From Cyanobium sp. NIES-981 (GTDB taxonomy: Bacteria > Cyanobacteriota > Cyanobacteriia > PCC-6307 > Cyanobiaceae), in NCBI RefSeq assembly GCF_900088535.1, contig NZ_LT578417.1:1674001-1738000 (forward strand): 64,000 nt of DNA, in the 5' to 3' direction. Below the pieces are notes generated by a model. It was not told the origin of the DNA. It saw only the letters and a program-made list of their open reading frames with translations, and did no database searches. Shown one piece after another: positions 1 through 9,600 of the stretch (positions within the stretch are counted from its first letter, which is position 1; each line of letters begins with the position of its first letter). A program made the translations under genes and the position numbers.

Positions 1-1766
1 GGGAAGCGGAAACCGAGGTTCGCCTTGTCGGGGACGAGACGGGAACTGCGGCTGTAAAGCACACCCTTCAGCAGGATCAGCACGGTGACGTGGATCGTGA
101 AGGCATGGATGTGGTGGACCATGAAGTCCGCCGTACCGAGGGGAATCGGAGCGGCAGCAACCTTGCCACCCACAGCCACCACGGCGCCGTTGAACACTTC
201 ACTGACGCCAGCGAGGGCGTTGGGAGCGGTGCTGCCGGCGGCTGCGGCGTGGAGACCCTGCACCCACTGGGCGAACACCGGCTTCAGCGCGATCGCCGAA
301 TCACTGAACATGTCCTGGGGACGCCCCAGGGCACGCATGGTGTCGTTGTGGATGTAAAGGCCGAAGCTGTGGAAGCCCAGCCAGATGCACACCCAGTTCA
401 GGTGGCTGATCAGCGCATCGCGGGCCTTGAGCACCCGATCGAGCACGTTGTCGATGTGCTTGGCCGGGTCATAGTCACGCACCATCGCGATGGCGGCGTG
501 GGCACCGGCACCCACGATCAGGAAGCCACCGATCCACATGTGGTGGGTGAAGAGTGACAACTGGGTGGGGTAATCAATCCCGATGTAGGGATAGGGCGGC
601 ATCGCATACATGTGATGCGCCACGATGATGGTCAGCGAGCCAAGCAGGGCCAGGTTCACGCCGAGCTGGGCGTGCCAGCTGGTGGTCATGAACTCGAACA
701 GGCCATCGTGGCCGTTGGGAGCGGGGAAGAGCAGGGGATCACCCTTCTGACCTTCCAGGATCTCCTTGAGGCTGTGGCCGATGCCCCAGTTGGTGCGGTA
801 CATGTGACCGGCCACAATGAACAGCACCGCGATCGCCAGGTGGTGATGCGCGATGTCGGTCATCCACAGGCTGCCGGTGACAGGATTCAGGCCACCCTTG
901 AAGGTGAGGAAATCGCTGTAGGCCGCCCAGTTGCCGGTGAAGAAAGCGGAGATGCCCGCGCCGAACCCAGGGAACAGCTGCGCCAGAACGTCCTGATTCA
1001 GGAATTCGTGGGGCAGTGGGATGTCGGCGTAGGAGGCGATGGTCTTGCCGTTGAGGGCCAGGGGCTGGCCGGCATCAATGGCATCCATCAGGGCCGTGGT
1101 GGGCAGGGACACGTGCAGGAGGTGCCCGGTCCAGGACAGGGAGCCCAGGCCCAGCAGGCCAGCCAGGTGGTGGTTGAGCATGGACTCAACGTTCTGGAAC
1201 CACTCCAGCTTCGGCGCGGCCTTGTGATAGTGGAAGACGCCGGCATTCAGCATCAGACCAGCCATCACCAGGGCACCGATGGCGGTGCAGAGGAGCTGGA
1301 ACTCGCTGGTGAAACCCCAGGCTCTCCAGACATGGAAGAGACCGGAGGTGATCTGAATGCCGTGGAACCCGGCACCCACATCACCATTGAGGATTTCCTG
1401 GCCGAAGATCGGCCAGACCACCTGGGCTGAAGGCTTGACGTGCAGAGGGTCGGCCAGCCAGCCGGTGTAGTTGGAGAAGCGGGCGCCATGGAAGAAGGCA
1501 CCGCTCAACCAGATGAAGATGACGGCCAGATGGCCGAAGTGAGCCGAAAAGATCTTGCGAGAAACCTCTTCGAGGTCGCTCGTGTGGCTGTCGAAGTCGT
1601 GAGCGTTGGCGTGGAGGTTCCAAACCCAGGTTGTGGTTTTGGGACCCTTGGCCAGGCTGCGATCGAAATGTCCGGGCTTTTCGAAAAGCTCGAACGTGGC
1701 CGGAACAGGGTTCCGGTCGACCATGGCCTTGGCCTTTTCCCCACGCTCTGGTGGGCTGATGGTCAT
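1..1766 (-). CDS. psaA: Photosystem I P700 apoprotein A1, C-terminus outside window
   Basis: Large core subunit of photosystem I, which with PsaB binds P700, the antenna chlorophylls and the primary electron acceptors in the thylakoid membrane. The reverse strand reads as PsaA from the usual N-terminus (MTISPPERG) for 588 codons. Visible signature stretches include [23 protein letters not shown] and many His residues in membrane helices that ligate chlorophyll. The frame runs off the window just after NLGFRFP, so the following FX-cluster cysteine loop lies outside. Full-length PsaA is about 750-770 residues. ATG is at 1764-1766. Identification is very secure; psaB is expected next downstream, outside the window. 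Confidence 0.98.
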   Translation of the reverse strand, partial: MTISPPERGEKAKAMVDRNPVPATFELFEKPGHFDRSLAKGPKTTTWVWNLHANAHDFDSHTSDLEEVSRKIFSAHFGHLAVIFIWLSGAFFHGARFSNYTGWLADPLHVKPSAQVVWPIFGQEILNGDVGAGFHGIQITSGLFHVWRAWGFTSEFQLLCTAIGALVMAGLMLNAGVFHYHKAAPKLEWFQNVESMLNHHLAGLLGLGSLSWTGHLLHVSLPTTALMDAIDAGQPLALNGKTIASYADIPLPHEFLNQDVLAQLFPGFGAGISAFFTGNWAAYSDFLTFKGGLNPVTGSLWMTDIAHHHLAIAVLFIVAGHMYRTNWGIGHSLKEILEGQKGDPLLFPAPNGHDGLFEFMTTSWHAQLGVNLALLGSLTIIVAHHMYAMPPYPYIGIDYPTQLSLFTHHMWIGGFLIVGAGAHAAIAMVRDYDPAKHIDNVLDRVLKARDALISHLNWVCIWLGFHSFGLYIHNDTMRALGRPQDMFSDSAIALKPVFAQWVQGLHAAAAGSTAPNALAGVSEVFNGAVVAVGGKVAAAPIPLGTADFMVHHIHAFTIHVTVLILLKGVLYSRSSRLVPDKANLGFRF

Positions 1767-2215
1767 CGAGACGTTCCTCGAGGGACGGGGTCGAGGTGGT
1801 GGTCCACCCCTGGAGACAACGGGAGCCGTCGAGACGGGAACCCGCTGTCAGTGGGCCCCATGACACAGGCCGCCCGAAGCCGGCAGGGTCATGGGCTCCA
1901 GCCTGAGACGGATGTCGCGGAATCCGCGAAACCGACTGCTGTGGCTGGGGCTTTGGGCCCCAGATAGGGGACCGCTGGCGGCACTATAAGGGCCAAATTG
2001 ATCCGCTCTGGGCGGCCAGTTACAAAGGTTCAATCCGTCGGCTTCCCAGGCCAGCACTGGGGTCTGACAAGGAGTAAGCGACAAGGGATTGCGGCAATTT
2101 CAAGGCACTTTGTTACATCATTCCCGCAGAAAGACACTTGCGGGTGACACCGGCATTCCAGCTGGCTTCACGCCAGCCAGCAGAATGCCCCCATCTGTGA
2201 GCGGAGCCGGAACGG
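1767..2215. other. Intergenic region between divergent psaA and lipoprotein gene
   Basis: A 449-nt gap between divergently transcribed genes. It holds the candidate psaA promoter (separate entry) and, nearer the lipoprotein gene, two perfect hairpins. One has arms CCCGCA (2123-2128) and TGCGGG (2139-2144); the other has GCTGGC (2161-2166) and GCCAGC (2172-2177). A single GTTACATC element lies at about 2112. No credible coding sequence was found, and no cobalamin riboswitch core was recognised despite the downstream cobalamin gene. Confidence 0.5.
1976..2035 (-). promoter_or_regulatory. Candidate psaA promoter with HLR1-like repeat
   Basis: On the reverse strand a TATAGT -10-like hexamer (complement of 1983-1988) lies about 217 nt upstream of the psaA start. 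On the forward strand, 2019-2035 holds two imperfect direct repeats, GTTACAAA and GTTCAATC. They resemble the HLR1 element bound by RpaB upstream of photosystem genes in cyanobacteria. There is no good -35 hexamer. The position suits a long psaA leader, but this is a pattern match only. Confidence 0.3.
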
Positions 2216-3613
2216 GTGAGGGCCACCATCCCCGGGGGACCGGGATTCAGGGCACGCCAAGGGCTTGGGAGCCCGGGCTGGCAAGGGCTCGTGGCCCTTG
2301 GGCTGGCCCTCCTGCTCGCCCTGCTCACGGCCGGATGTCAGCGTCTGGGGCAGCCCGGGCACGACGCTGCCGGGCCGCTGGCCTCGACCGCCCCGGGCGG
2401 ATCGCTGCAGGAAGTGCCTCCACCCGGGGGAGTGCGCCAGCTGCAGGGGGATCTGGCCGCCCATCACCCCCATGTGCGGATCGACTCCCCTGCGGACGGC
2501 AGCGTGCTGCCCGCCGTCCCATGGACCTTGGAACTGGCCGTTCAGGACTGGCCCCTGGCCGATGCAGGCAGCCTGGGTATGGGCCCCCATGTGGTGGTGC
2601 AGATCGACGAGCAGCCCCCCCTGCGCCTCAGCCAGGCCGGCCCTGCTGGAAACCCCACCGCTGGCGGGGGAAGCAGCTCGCTGTCCATCGAGCTGCCCCC
2701 CCTGGAACCGGGCAGTCACCGCGTGACGGCCTACGCCGCCCGCCCCTGGGGTGAGGCGGTGAAGGCCGCCGCGGCCTCCGATCAGATTCGCCTGGCACGG
2801 GTGGCTCCCAACCCGCTGAGCCAGCCGGCGGCCGGCACACCCCAGCTGATCCCGGTGAGTCCTGCGTTTCCCAGCCCCCACCAGCCGGTGCTGATCGACT
2901 GGCTGCTGCGGGATGCTCCCCTGCAGGGCCTGCGCCAGGGCGACGCCGGCTGGCGCCTGCGCATCACCGTGAACGGCGACAGTTTCCTGGTGGACGAGAA
3001 CACCCCGCTCTGGCTGGAGGGCTGGCGCAGGGGATCCAACACCGTGCTGCTGGAACTGGTGGATGGGCTGGGGGCCCCCCTCAATCCCCCCTTCAACAGC
3101 CTGGTGCGCGAGGTCTGGATCGATCCCCTCGAACCTGGCCCCGCCTGGGAAGCCGCAGCCCTGGCCCCCGATCAGGCCGCCCAGCTGCTGGGCAGGCAGC
3201 CGCCGCCGCCCGTCGAAGCTGCGGCCCCTCCTGGTGGCGGGGGCGCAGGCACGGCGTGGGAGCAGCCGGCCGCCCAGAGCGATCAACCGGCTGCGACGCC
3301 AGAGAGCCGGGGGGGAGGGGACAGGGAGTCGTCTCCGTCGTCTGCTGCTTCGCGCTCGCCCATGCCTGAGCCTGCGCCCGACGCGGTGGAAGCGGTGGAA
3401 GGCCCGGAGCAGGGACCCGTGGATGGCCCCGCCCGGCCGCCCCTGGATCCAACCGGGGTCGCCCAGGAGAACCCTCCGCCAGATCCGGTCGTAGAAGAGG
3501 CCGTCGAGGAGGTCAGCGAGGAACTCGTCGAGGCAGAGGGGGGGGAAGCGGCACCCCCGGCCGACACCCCCTCCCTGGGCGGGCTGGACCATTCGGCCCC
3601 GACCTCACCATGA
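2216..3613 (+). CDS. Proline-rich lipoprotein of unknown function
   Basis: The 465-residue product begins at GTG. A hydrophobic segment (about residues 24-40) is followed by a lipobox LTAGC with the lipidated Cys at residue 41, so it should be an exported, membrane-anchored lipoprotein. The body has two beta-rich modules that look like Ig-type units: one around residues 85-185 (PLEPGSHRVTAYAARPW) and one around 215-305 (PLWLEGWRRGSNTVLLEL). A low-complexity tail follows, rich in Pro, Glu and Ala (about 325-465). Its stop overlaps the start of the downstream cobalamin gene (ATGA at 3610-3613), so the two are translationally coupled. I recognise no catalytic motif; a structural or binding role in the envelope is inference. 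Confidence 0.8.
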   Translation: MRATIPGGPGFRARQGLGSPGWQGLVALGLALLLALLTAGCQRLGQPGHDAAGPLASTAPGGSLQEVPPPGGVRQLQGDLAAHHPHVRIDSPADGSVLPAVPWTLELAVQDWPLADAGSLGMGPHVVVQIDEQPPLRLSQAGPAGNPTAGGGSSSLSIELPPLEPGSHRVTAYAARPWGEAVKAAAASDQIRLARVAPNPLSQPAAGTPQLIPVSPAFPSPHQPVLIDWLLRDAPLQGLRQGDAGWRLRITVNGDSFLVDENTPLWLEGWRRGSNTVLLELVDGLGAPLNPPFNSLVREVWIDPLEPGPAWEAAALAPDQAAQLLGRQPPPPVEAAAPPGGGGAGTAWEQPAAQSDQPAATPESRGGGDRESSPSSAASRSPMPEPAPDAVEAVEGPEQGPVDGPARPPLDPTGVAQENPPPDPVVEEAVEEVSEELVEAEGGEAAPPADTPSLGGLDHSAPTSP

Positions 3614-5460
3614 GGGCAGCAGATCGGCCAGCACCATCCTCCCAGCCGCAACGGCGCCGGAGCGGGATCTGGGGGCTGAGCTTCAGTGCGGCCGGTGACG
3701 CACTGCTGCTGCGCTTGCATGCGGCGGGCGTGGCCAGCTGCTGCGTCAGCAGCACCGCCCGGCCCGATGCCCGCACCGCCCTCGAGCAGCACTGGGATGA
3801 GGCCCGGGCCTTTCTGGTGGTGGGCGCCTGCGGGCTGGTGAGCCGGCTGATCGCTCCCCTGCTGCGGGGGAAGCGGGAGGACCCCGCCGTGGTGGTGATC
3901 GATCCCCGCGGCCGCTTCGCCATCCCGCTGCTGGGCGCCCACGCCGCCGGCGGCGAAGCCCTGGCCCAGAGCGTTGCCGCCATCCTCGGGGGAGAGGTGG
4001 TGAGCACCGGCAGCAGCAGCGGCGAGGGCCGGCTCAGCCTCGATCAGTTCGGGGAGCGCTGGAGCTGGCGGCGCAGCAGCTCCGGGGACTGGACAGGGCT
4101 GATGCAGCGAGCCGCCAGGGCGCCCGCCGCACTGAAGCTGCGGCAGAACGCCGGTTGCCGCACCTGGCTGCGCCTCGACGCCAGCCAGGGACTGCCGGCG
4201 CTGGAGGGCGGCGCGGCCGACCCACCCGGCAGCCCGTCCGATCTGGTGATCACGGCCGAGCGCGGCCCTGGATGTCGCTGGCATCCTCCCTGCCTGTGGC
4301 TGGGCATCGGCTGCGAGCGCCACACCAGCCTGTCGCTGCTGGAACGGCTGGTGGACCGGCAACTGGAGCGCCTGAACCTGGCACCCGAAGCCATTGCGGG
4401 CCTGGCCAGCATCGACCGCAAGGCCGATGAGCCGGCCCTGCTCGCCCTGGCGAGCCAGCGGGGATGGTTCGTGCGCTGGCTGCCAGCCTCGGTGCTGGAC
4501 GGCATCGCCGTGCCCAACCCCTCCCGGGTGGTGCAGGCAGAGATGGGAACAGCCAGCGTGGCCGAGGCCGCCGCTCTGGCAGCCGCAGGCCCGGGCGCCA
4601 GGCTGCTGCTGCCGAAGACCATCGAACGCTCCGGCCTGTCCGGCCCGAAGGAATCGGGTGCCGCCACCCTGGCCATCGCCTCCGCCGCTGGGCAGTGGGC
4701 GCCCCAGCAGGGATGCCTGCATCTGGTGGGCAGTGGACCGGGACAGCTCGATCTCCTCACTGCCGATGCCCGCCGGGCCCTGGCGGAGAGCACGGTGTGG
4801 GTGGGATACGGCCTGTATCTCGATCTGCTGGAGCCGCTGCGCCGACCCGATCAGTGGCGGTGGGACGGGCAGCTGACCCAGGAACGGGAGCGCTGCCGCC
4901 TTGCCCTGGACCTGGCGAACCAGGGATTGAGCGTCGCTTTGGTGTCATCGGGCGACAGTGGCATCTACGCCATGGCGGGCCTGGCCCTCGAGCTGTGGCT
5001 TGAGCAACCCTCCGATGCCCGGCCCCGCTTTGCGGTGCATCCGGGCATCTCTGCGCTGCAACTGGCGGCAGCCCGCGCCGGAGCTCCCCTGATGCACGAC
5101 TTCTGCACCATCAGCCTCAGCGATCGGCTCACCCCATGGCCGGTGATCGAACGGCGTCTGCACGGGGCCGGAACGGGAGACTTCGTGGTGGCCCTGTACA
5201 ACCCACGCTCCCGCGGCCGGGACTGGCAGCTGGCCCGGGCCCGGGAGATTCTGCTGGGAAGCCGCCCGGGCTCCACCCCGGTGGTGCTGGCCCGCCAACT
5301 GGGGCGGGCTGAGGAAACAGTCCAGCTGTCCACGCTGGCGGATCTGCCGGTGGAGCAGGTGGACATGCTCACCCTGGTGCTGATCGGCAACAGCAGCAGC
5401 TATTGCAAAGACGGAAAGATGGTCACACCGAGGGGATACCCCGGCGCGGACCTGAGCTGA
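3610..5460 (+). CDS. cobJ: CbiG / CobJ fusion: cobalt-precorrin-5A hydrolase-like domain plus precorrin-3B C17-methyltransferase
   Basis: Corrin-ring enzyme of cobalamin (or pseudocobalamin) biosynthesis. The 616-residue protein has a CbiG-like part (about residues 20-345; [12 protein letters not shown] near 225 and [13 protein letters not shown] mark the C-terminal CbiG domain). An SAM-dependent methyltransferase of the CobJ/CbiH type follows from about residue 370 ([46 protein letters not shown]). CobJ methylates C17 with ring contraction, and CbiG opens the delta-lactone two steps later, so the fusion joins neighbouring steps. Such fusions are known in cyanobacteria. ATG overlaps the stop of the upstream lipoprotein gene, suggesting an operon. 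Confidence 0.93.
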   Translation: MRAADRPAPSSQPQRRRSGIWGLSFSAAGDALLLRLHAAGVASCCVSSTARPDARTALEQHWDEARAFLVVGACGLVSRLIAPLLRGKREDPAVVVIDPRGRFAIPLLGAHAAGGEALAQSVAAILGGEVVSTGSSSGEGRLSLDQFGERWSWRRSSSGDWTGLMQRAARAPAALKLRQNAGCRTWLRLDASQGLPALEGGAADPPGSPSDLVITAERGPGCRWHPPCLWLGIGCERHTSLSLLERLVDRQLERLNLAPEAIAGLASIDRKADEPALLALASQRGWFVRWLPASVLDGIAVPNPSRVVQAEMGTASVAEAAALAAAGPGARLLLPKTIERSGLSGPKESGAATLAIASAAGQWAPQQGCLHLVGSGPGQLDLLTADARRALAESTVWVGYGLYLDLLEPLRRPDQWRWDGQLTQERERCRLALDLANQGLSVALVSSGDSGIYAMAGLALELWLEQPSDARPRFAVHPGISALQLAAARAGAPLMHDFCTISLSDRLTPWPVIERRLHGAGTGDFVVALYNPRSRGRDWQLARAREILLGSRPGSTPVVLARQLGRAEETVQLSTLADLPVEQVDMLTLVLIGNSSSYCKDGKMVTPRGYPGADLS

Positions 5461-5467
5461 TGCTGAA

Positions 5468-5541
5468 TCGGGATGACAGGATTCGAACCTGCGGCCCCTT
5501 CGTCCCGAACGAAGTGCGCTACCAAGCTGCGCTACATCCCG
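5468..5541 (-). tRNA. tRNA-Pro (CGG anticodon)
   Basis: The reverse complement folds as a 74-nt cloverleaf. The acceptor stem is CGGGATG / CATCCCG with discriminator A, there is a T arm with GGTTCGAATCC, and an anticodon stem CTTCG / CGAAG encloses loop TTCGGGA, giving anticodon CGG (Pro, codon CCG). The 3' CCA is not encoded. It lies between cobJ and lipA on the opposite strand. Confidence 0.96.
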
Positions 5542-5635
5542 ATGGGGGCACTTTACGGGATGGGGGGCCTCAGCCCGGGGGGTCCCCAACCTGAGCCAGC
5601 CTCGCCCCAGGGGCCCCTTTGTAGGGTATCGGGCC

Positions 5636-6538
5636 ATGATGACCGGGCCGCCAGGCCCCCTCGATCCAGTGCTGAAGCCCGACTGGCTGCGTGTCAAAGC
5701 TCCCCAGCGGGAAAGGATCGGCGCAGTCGCCGACCTGCTGGTGGATCTGAGGCTCAACACCGTCTGCCAGGAGGCGAGCTGCCCCAACATCGGCGAATGT
5801 TTCGCAGGGGGTACGGCGACATTCCTGATCATGGGGCCGGGCTGCACCCGTGCCTGCCCCTACTGCGACATCGATTTCGACAGGAGCGTGCGGGCTCTCG
5901 ACCCCACGGAGCCCGATCGGCTGGGAGAGGCCGTGGCCAGGCTGGGGCTCCTGCACGTAGTGATCACATCAGTCAACCGAGACGATCTCCCCGATGGCGG
6001 CGCTGGACAGTTCGTCGCCTGCATGGAAGCGGTGCGGCAGCGCGCCCCGGGCACCACGATCGAACTGCTGATTCCTGATTTCTGCGGCAACTGGGACGCC
6101 CTGGCCACCGTGATGGAGGCGGCACCGGATGTGCTCAATCACAACATCGAAACCGTACCCCGGCTGTACCGAAAAGCCAGGCCTCAGGGGATCTACGCGC
6201 GGTCCCTCGAGCTGCTGATGCGCGTTCACGAAGCATGGCCCCGTGCTTACACCAAATCCGGGATCATGGTGGGACTTGGGGAAGAGGATCACGAAGTTCA
6301 GGCCGTGATGGACGACCTGCGACGTCAGCATGTGGACATCATGACCATCGGCCAATATCTCTCACCGGGCCCCAGGCATCTTCCCGTGGATCGCTTTGTC
6401 ACCCCGGCACAGTTCGACGCCTACAAGGACTACGGCGAGAGACACCTGGGCTTTCTTCAGGTTGTCAGCAGCCCCCTGACTCGCAGCAGTTACCACGCCG
6501 GGGAGGTGCGGAGGCTGATGCAGCAGCATCCGCGCTGA
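5636..6538 (+). CDS. lipA: Lipoyl synthase
   Basis: Radical SAM enzyme that inserts two sulfurs into octanoyl groups on lipoyl-dependent proteins (pyruvate dehydrogenase E2, glycine cleavage H). Of 300 residues, the auxiliary 4Fe-4S cluster motif [12 protein letters not shown] lies near residue 44 and the radical SAM motif CTRACPYC near residue 66. [15 protein letters not shown] and [11 protein letters not shown] are LipA signatures, and the C-terminal [11 protein letters not shown] supplies the serine that ligates the auxiliary cluster (RSSYHA). Length is typical. It is convergent with glsF. The ATG ATG start gives a short N-terminus usual for cyanobacterial LipA. Confidence 0.97.
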   Translation: MMTGPPGPLDPVLKPDWLRVKAPQRERIGAVADLLVDLRLNTVCQEASCPNIGECFAGGTATFLIMGPGCTRACPYCDIDFDRSVRALDPTEPDRLGEAVARLGLLHVVITSVNRDDLPDGGAGQFVACMEAVRQRAPGTTIELLIPDFCGNWDALATVMEAAPDVLNHNIETVPRLYRKARPQGIYARSLELLMRVHEAWPRAYTKSGIMVGLGEEDHEVQAVMDDLRRQHVDIMTIGQYLSPGPRHLPVDRFVTPAQFDAYKDYGERHLGFLQVVSSPLTRSSYHAGEVRRLMQQHPR

Positions 6539-6586
6539 TCCGGCACGCTGATCAGGAGCGTTGATCCGGAAGCGCTGATCCGGGAG
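6534..6586. repeat. 13-nt tandem repeat overlapping the lipA stop codon
   Basis: Four tandem units: GCTGATCCGGCAC (6534), GCTGATCAGGAGC (6547), GTTGATCCGGAAGC (6560) and GCTGATCCGGGAG (6574). The first unit contains the lipA TGA at 6536-6538. Because the period is mostly 13, TGA trinucleotides recur at 6549, 6562 and 6576 and cover all three reading frames. Confidence 0.8.
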
Positions 6587-6624
6587 GAGAGGCCGCCGTC
6601 CACGGCAGCCTCCGGGGGTCACCC

Positions 6625-9600
6625 TCAGGCCACCACCGCTTCCCGGTCCAACAGTCCCACGGTCTCCTTCTCGCTCGGCGGCACCAGCACCTTGAAGCGG
6701 GCCTTCCAGCTCGGCCAGTCGGCCAGGATGGCGGCGGCCCTGGCGCTGCCCGTGGCCTGCAGATGGGCTTCCAGCAGAGGACGGAGCAGGTCTTCCTGCT
6801 CCGGCGTGCTGAGGTCGCAGAGCGCCACGGTTTCCGGGTTGAGGCGATCGGCCAGGCCACCGGCTTCATCGAGCAGGAAGGCCACGCCACCGGTCATGCC
6901 GGCAGCTACATTGCGGCCGGTAGTGCCCAGCACGACCACCACGCCACCGGTCATGTATTCACAGCAGTGGTCACCGGCGCCCTCCACCACGGCACGGGCG
7001 CCGCTGTTGCGCACGGCGAAGCGCTCGCCGGCTCGACCCAGAGCGTACAGCTCACCACCCGTGGCCCCGTAGAGACAGGTGTTGCCGAGGATCACCTGGC
7101 TGCCAGGATCCCTGCTGCCGGGGGGTGGCACAACGGTGAGACGTCCACCGTTGATGCCCTTGCCCACATAGTCGTTGGCATCGCCGATCAGGCGCACGTT
7201 CATGCCCTGCAGCAGGAAGGCCCCGAAGCTCTGACCCGCCGCACCCGTGAAAGTGAGATCGAGCTGGCCCTGAAAGCCCCGGTTGCCATGGCGGGCTGCA
7301 ATCTCGCCGGCCAGGCGGGCTCCCACACTGCGATCGGTGTTCACGATGGCAAGGTGGCGCTCCACGGCACCGTGACCGTGGATGGCAGCCATCACAGCGG
7401 CATCGGCGAGCAGGGTGTCTTCCAGAATGGGACCGTTGCCATGGGCCCTGCTGTCATGGCGCAGCCAGGAGCGGTCGGCGGGATCCGCCACAGGATCGAT
7501 CAGGCAGGAGAGATCCAGGCTGCGGGTCTTGGTGAGGGGCACATCCCGCGGCTGCAGCAGTTCGGTGCGACCGATCAGGTCCTCCAGGCGCGCGACGCCC
7601 AGCACACTCAACAGCTGACGCACCTCCTCCGCCACGAAGAGGAAGAAGTTCACCACATGTTCGGGCAGCCCGGTGAAACGCTGGCGCAGGGCCTCCTTCT
7701 GGCTGGCGACCCCCACCGGGCAGTTGTTGGTGTGGCAGACGCGGGCCATGATGCAGCCCTCCGCGATCATCGCCACCGAGCCGAAACCGAACTCCTCGGC
7801 ACCGAGCAGGGCCGCGATGATCACATCCCAGCCGGTCTTGAGGCCACCATCGGCGCGGAGCAGCACCCGATCCCGCAGGCCATTGGTCAGCAGGGAACGG
7901 TGCACTTCGGTGAGCCCCAGCTCCCAGGGGGTGCCGGCGTGCTTGATCGAGCTGAGCGGCGAGGCACCGGTGCCGCCGTCATGGCCGGAGATCTGAATCA
8001 CATCGGCATTGGCCTTGGCCACGCCCGCCGCAATCGTGCCGATGCCGATCTCCGCCACCAGCTTCACGCTCACCTTGGCCGCGGGGTGCACCTGGTGCAG
8101 ATCGTGGATCAGCTGGGCCAGGTCTTCGATCGAATAGATGTCGTGGTGGGGAGGAGGGGAGATCAGGGCCACCCCGGCCTTGCTGTTGCGCAGCCAGGCG
8201 ATGTAGGGATCCACCTTGGGGCCGGGCAGCTGGCCGCCCTCACCGGGCTTGGCGCCCTGGGCCACCTTGATCTCCAGCTGCCGGCCGCTGCGCAGGTATT
8301 CGGGCGTCACCCCGAAGCGGCCGGAGGCGATCTGCTTGATCGCGGAGCAGGCGCTGTCGCCGTTGCGCAGGCCGCGGATCGTGGGCAGGGTGGCGGAGCG
8401 GCCCTCGGCGTCCACGTCGTCCAGCACGTGGAAGCGGGCGGGATCCTCGCCTCCCTCGCCGCTGTTGCTCTTGCCACCGATGCGGTTCATCGCCACCGCC
8501 AGCACCTCATGGGCCTCGCGCGAAAGCGCCCCCAGACTCATGCCACCGGTGCAGAAGCGGCTGCAGATGCTCTCCACGCTCTCCACCTGATCCAGGGGCA
8601 GCGGGTTGGCCGCGGGCCTCAGCTCCAGGAGATCGCGCAGGGCCGTCACCGGCCTGTTCTCCAGCAGGGTCTTGTAGGTGGCGAAGTGGTCGTACCCCGG
8701 CCCCGCCGCGACGGCGGCATGGAGGGCCTTGGCCATCTCGGGGCTGTTCAGGTGGAATTCGCCACCGGTGCGGTATTGCACGAAGCCCATGAACTCGAGC
8801 TTGGTGCGGTTGAGTTCCGGGAAGGCCTTGGCATGGAAGCTGAGCGTCTCGCTGGCCAGATCCCGCAGGCTCAGCCCCGCCACCCGGCTGGTGGTGCCGC
8901 GGAAGGCCAGATCGATCAGGTCGGCGCCGATGCCGATGGCCTCGAAGATCTGGGCCCCGTGGTAGCTGGCCAGCAGGGAAATCCCGATCTTGGAGAGGAT
9001 CTTGCGGAGGCCGTCCTCCAGGGCCTTGCGCACGTTGGCCTGCACCCGGGCTGGGGTGAGCTCGGGCAGCTTGCCCCGCTCGATCAGCTTCTGGGTCTTG
9101 GGATGGGCCAGCCAGTGGCGGGTGGTTTCCCAGGTGAGCCAGGGGCACACGGCACTGGCACCGAAACCGATCAGGCAGGCCAGGTGGTGGGTGCTCCAGC
9201 ACTGGGCGGTGTCCACCACCAGGGAGGTCTGCAGGCGCAGGCCCAGGGCCAGCAGGTGGTGATGCACCGCACCCACCGCCAGCAGGGGCGGAATGTAGGT
9301 GGTGGTGGGATTGATGCCGCGGTCGGAGAGCACCAGGATCTGGCTGCCGCCGCGCACGGCCGCCTCCGCCTCGCTGCGGAGCCGGTTGATCGCCCCCTCC
9401 AGAGCCGCCGGACCAGCCTCGATCGACAGCAGGGTGCTGAGGGTGGTGCTGGGGAGCCCTTGCTGCCCCACCGCCTCCAGCTCGGCCTCATTGAGCACGG
9501 GGCTGGACAGATGCAGCACGGCCGCCGAGGCCGGCTCCGGGCGCAGGGGTGATCCCCGCCGGCCCAGATGCATCTCCAGGCTCATCACCAGCTTCTCGCG

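Noticed and set aside
2089-2215. Cobalamin riboswitch upstream of the cobJ operon
   Set aside because: Two hairpins exist but no B12-box core sequence was found.
6763-9552. Long forward open frame opposite glsF
   Set aside because: Composition is a mirror of the glsF codons (His/Gln/Gly-rich, no motif); glsF on the other strand is certain.
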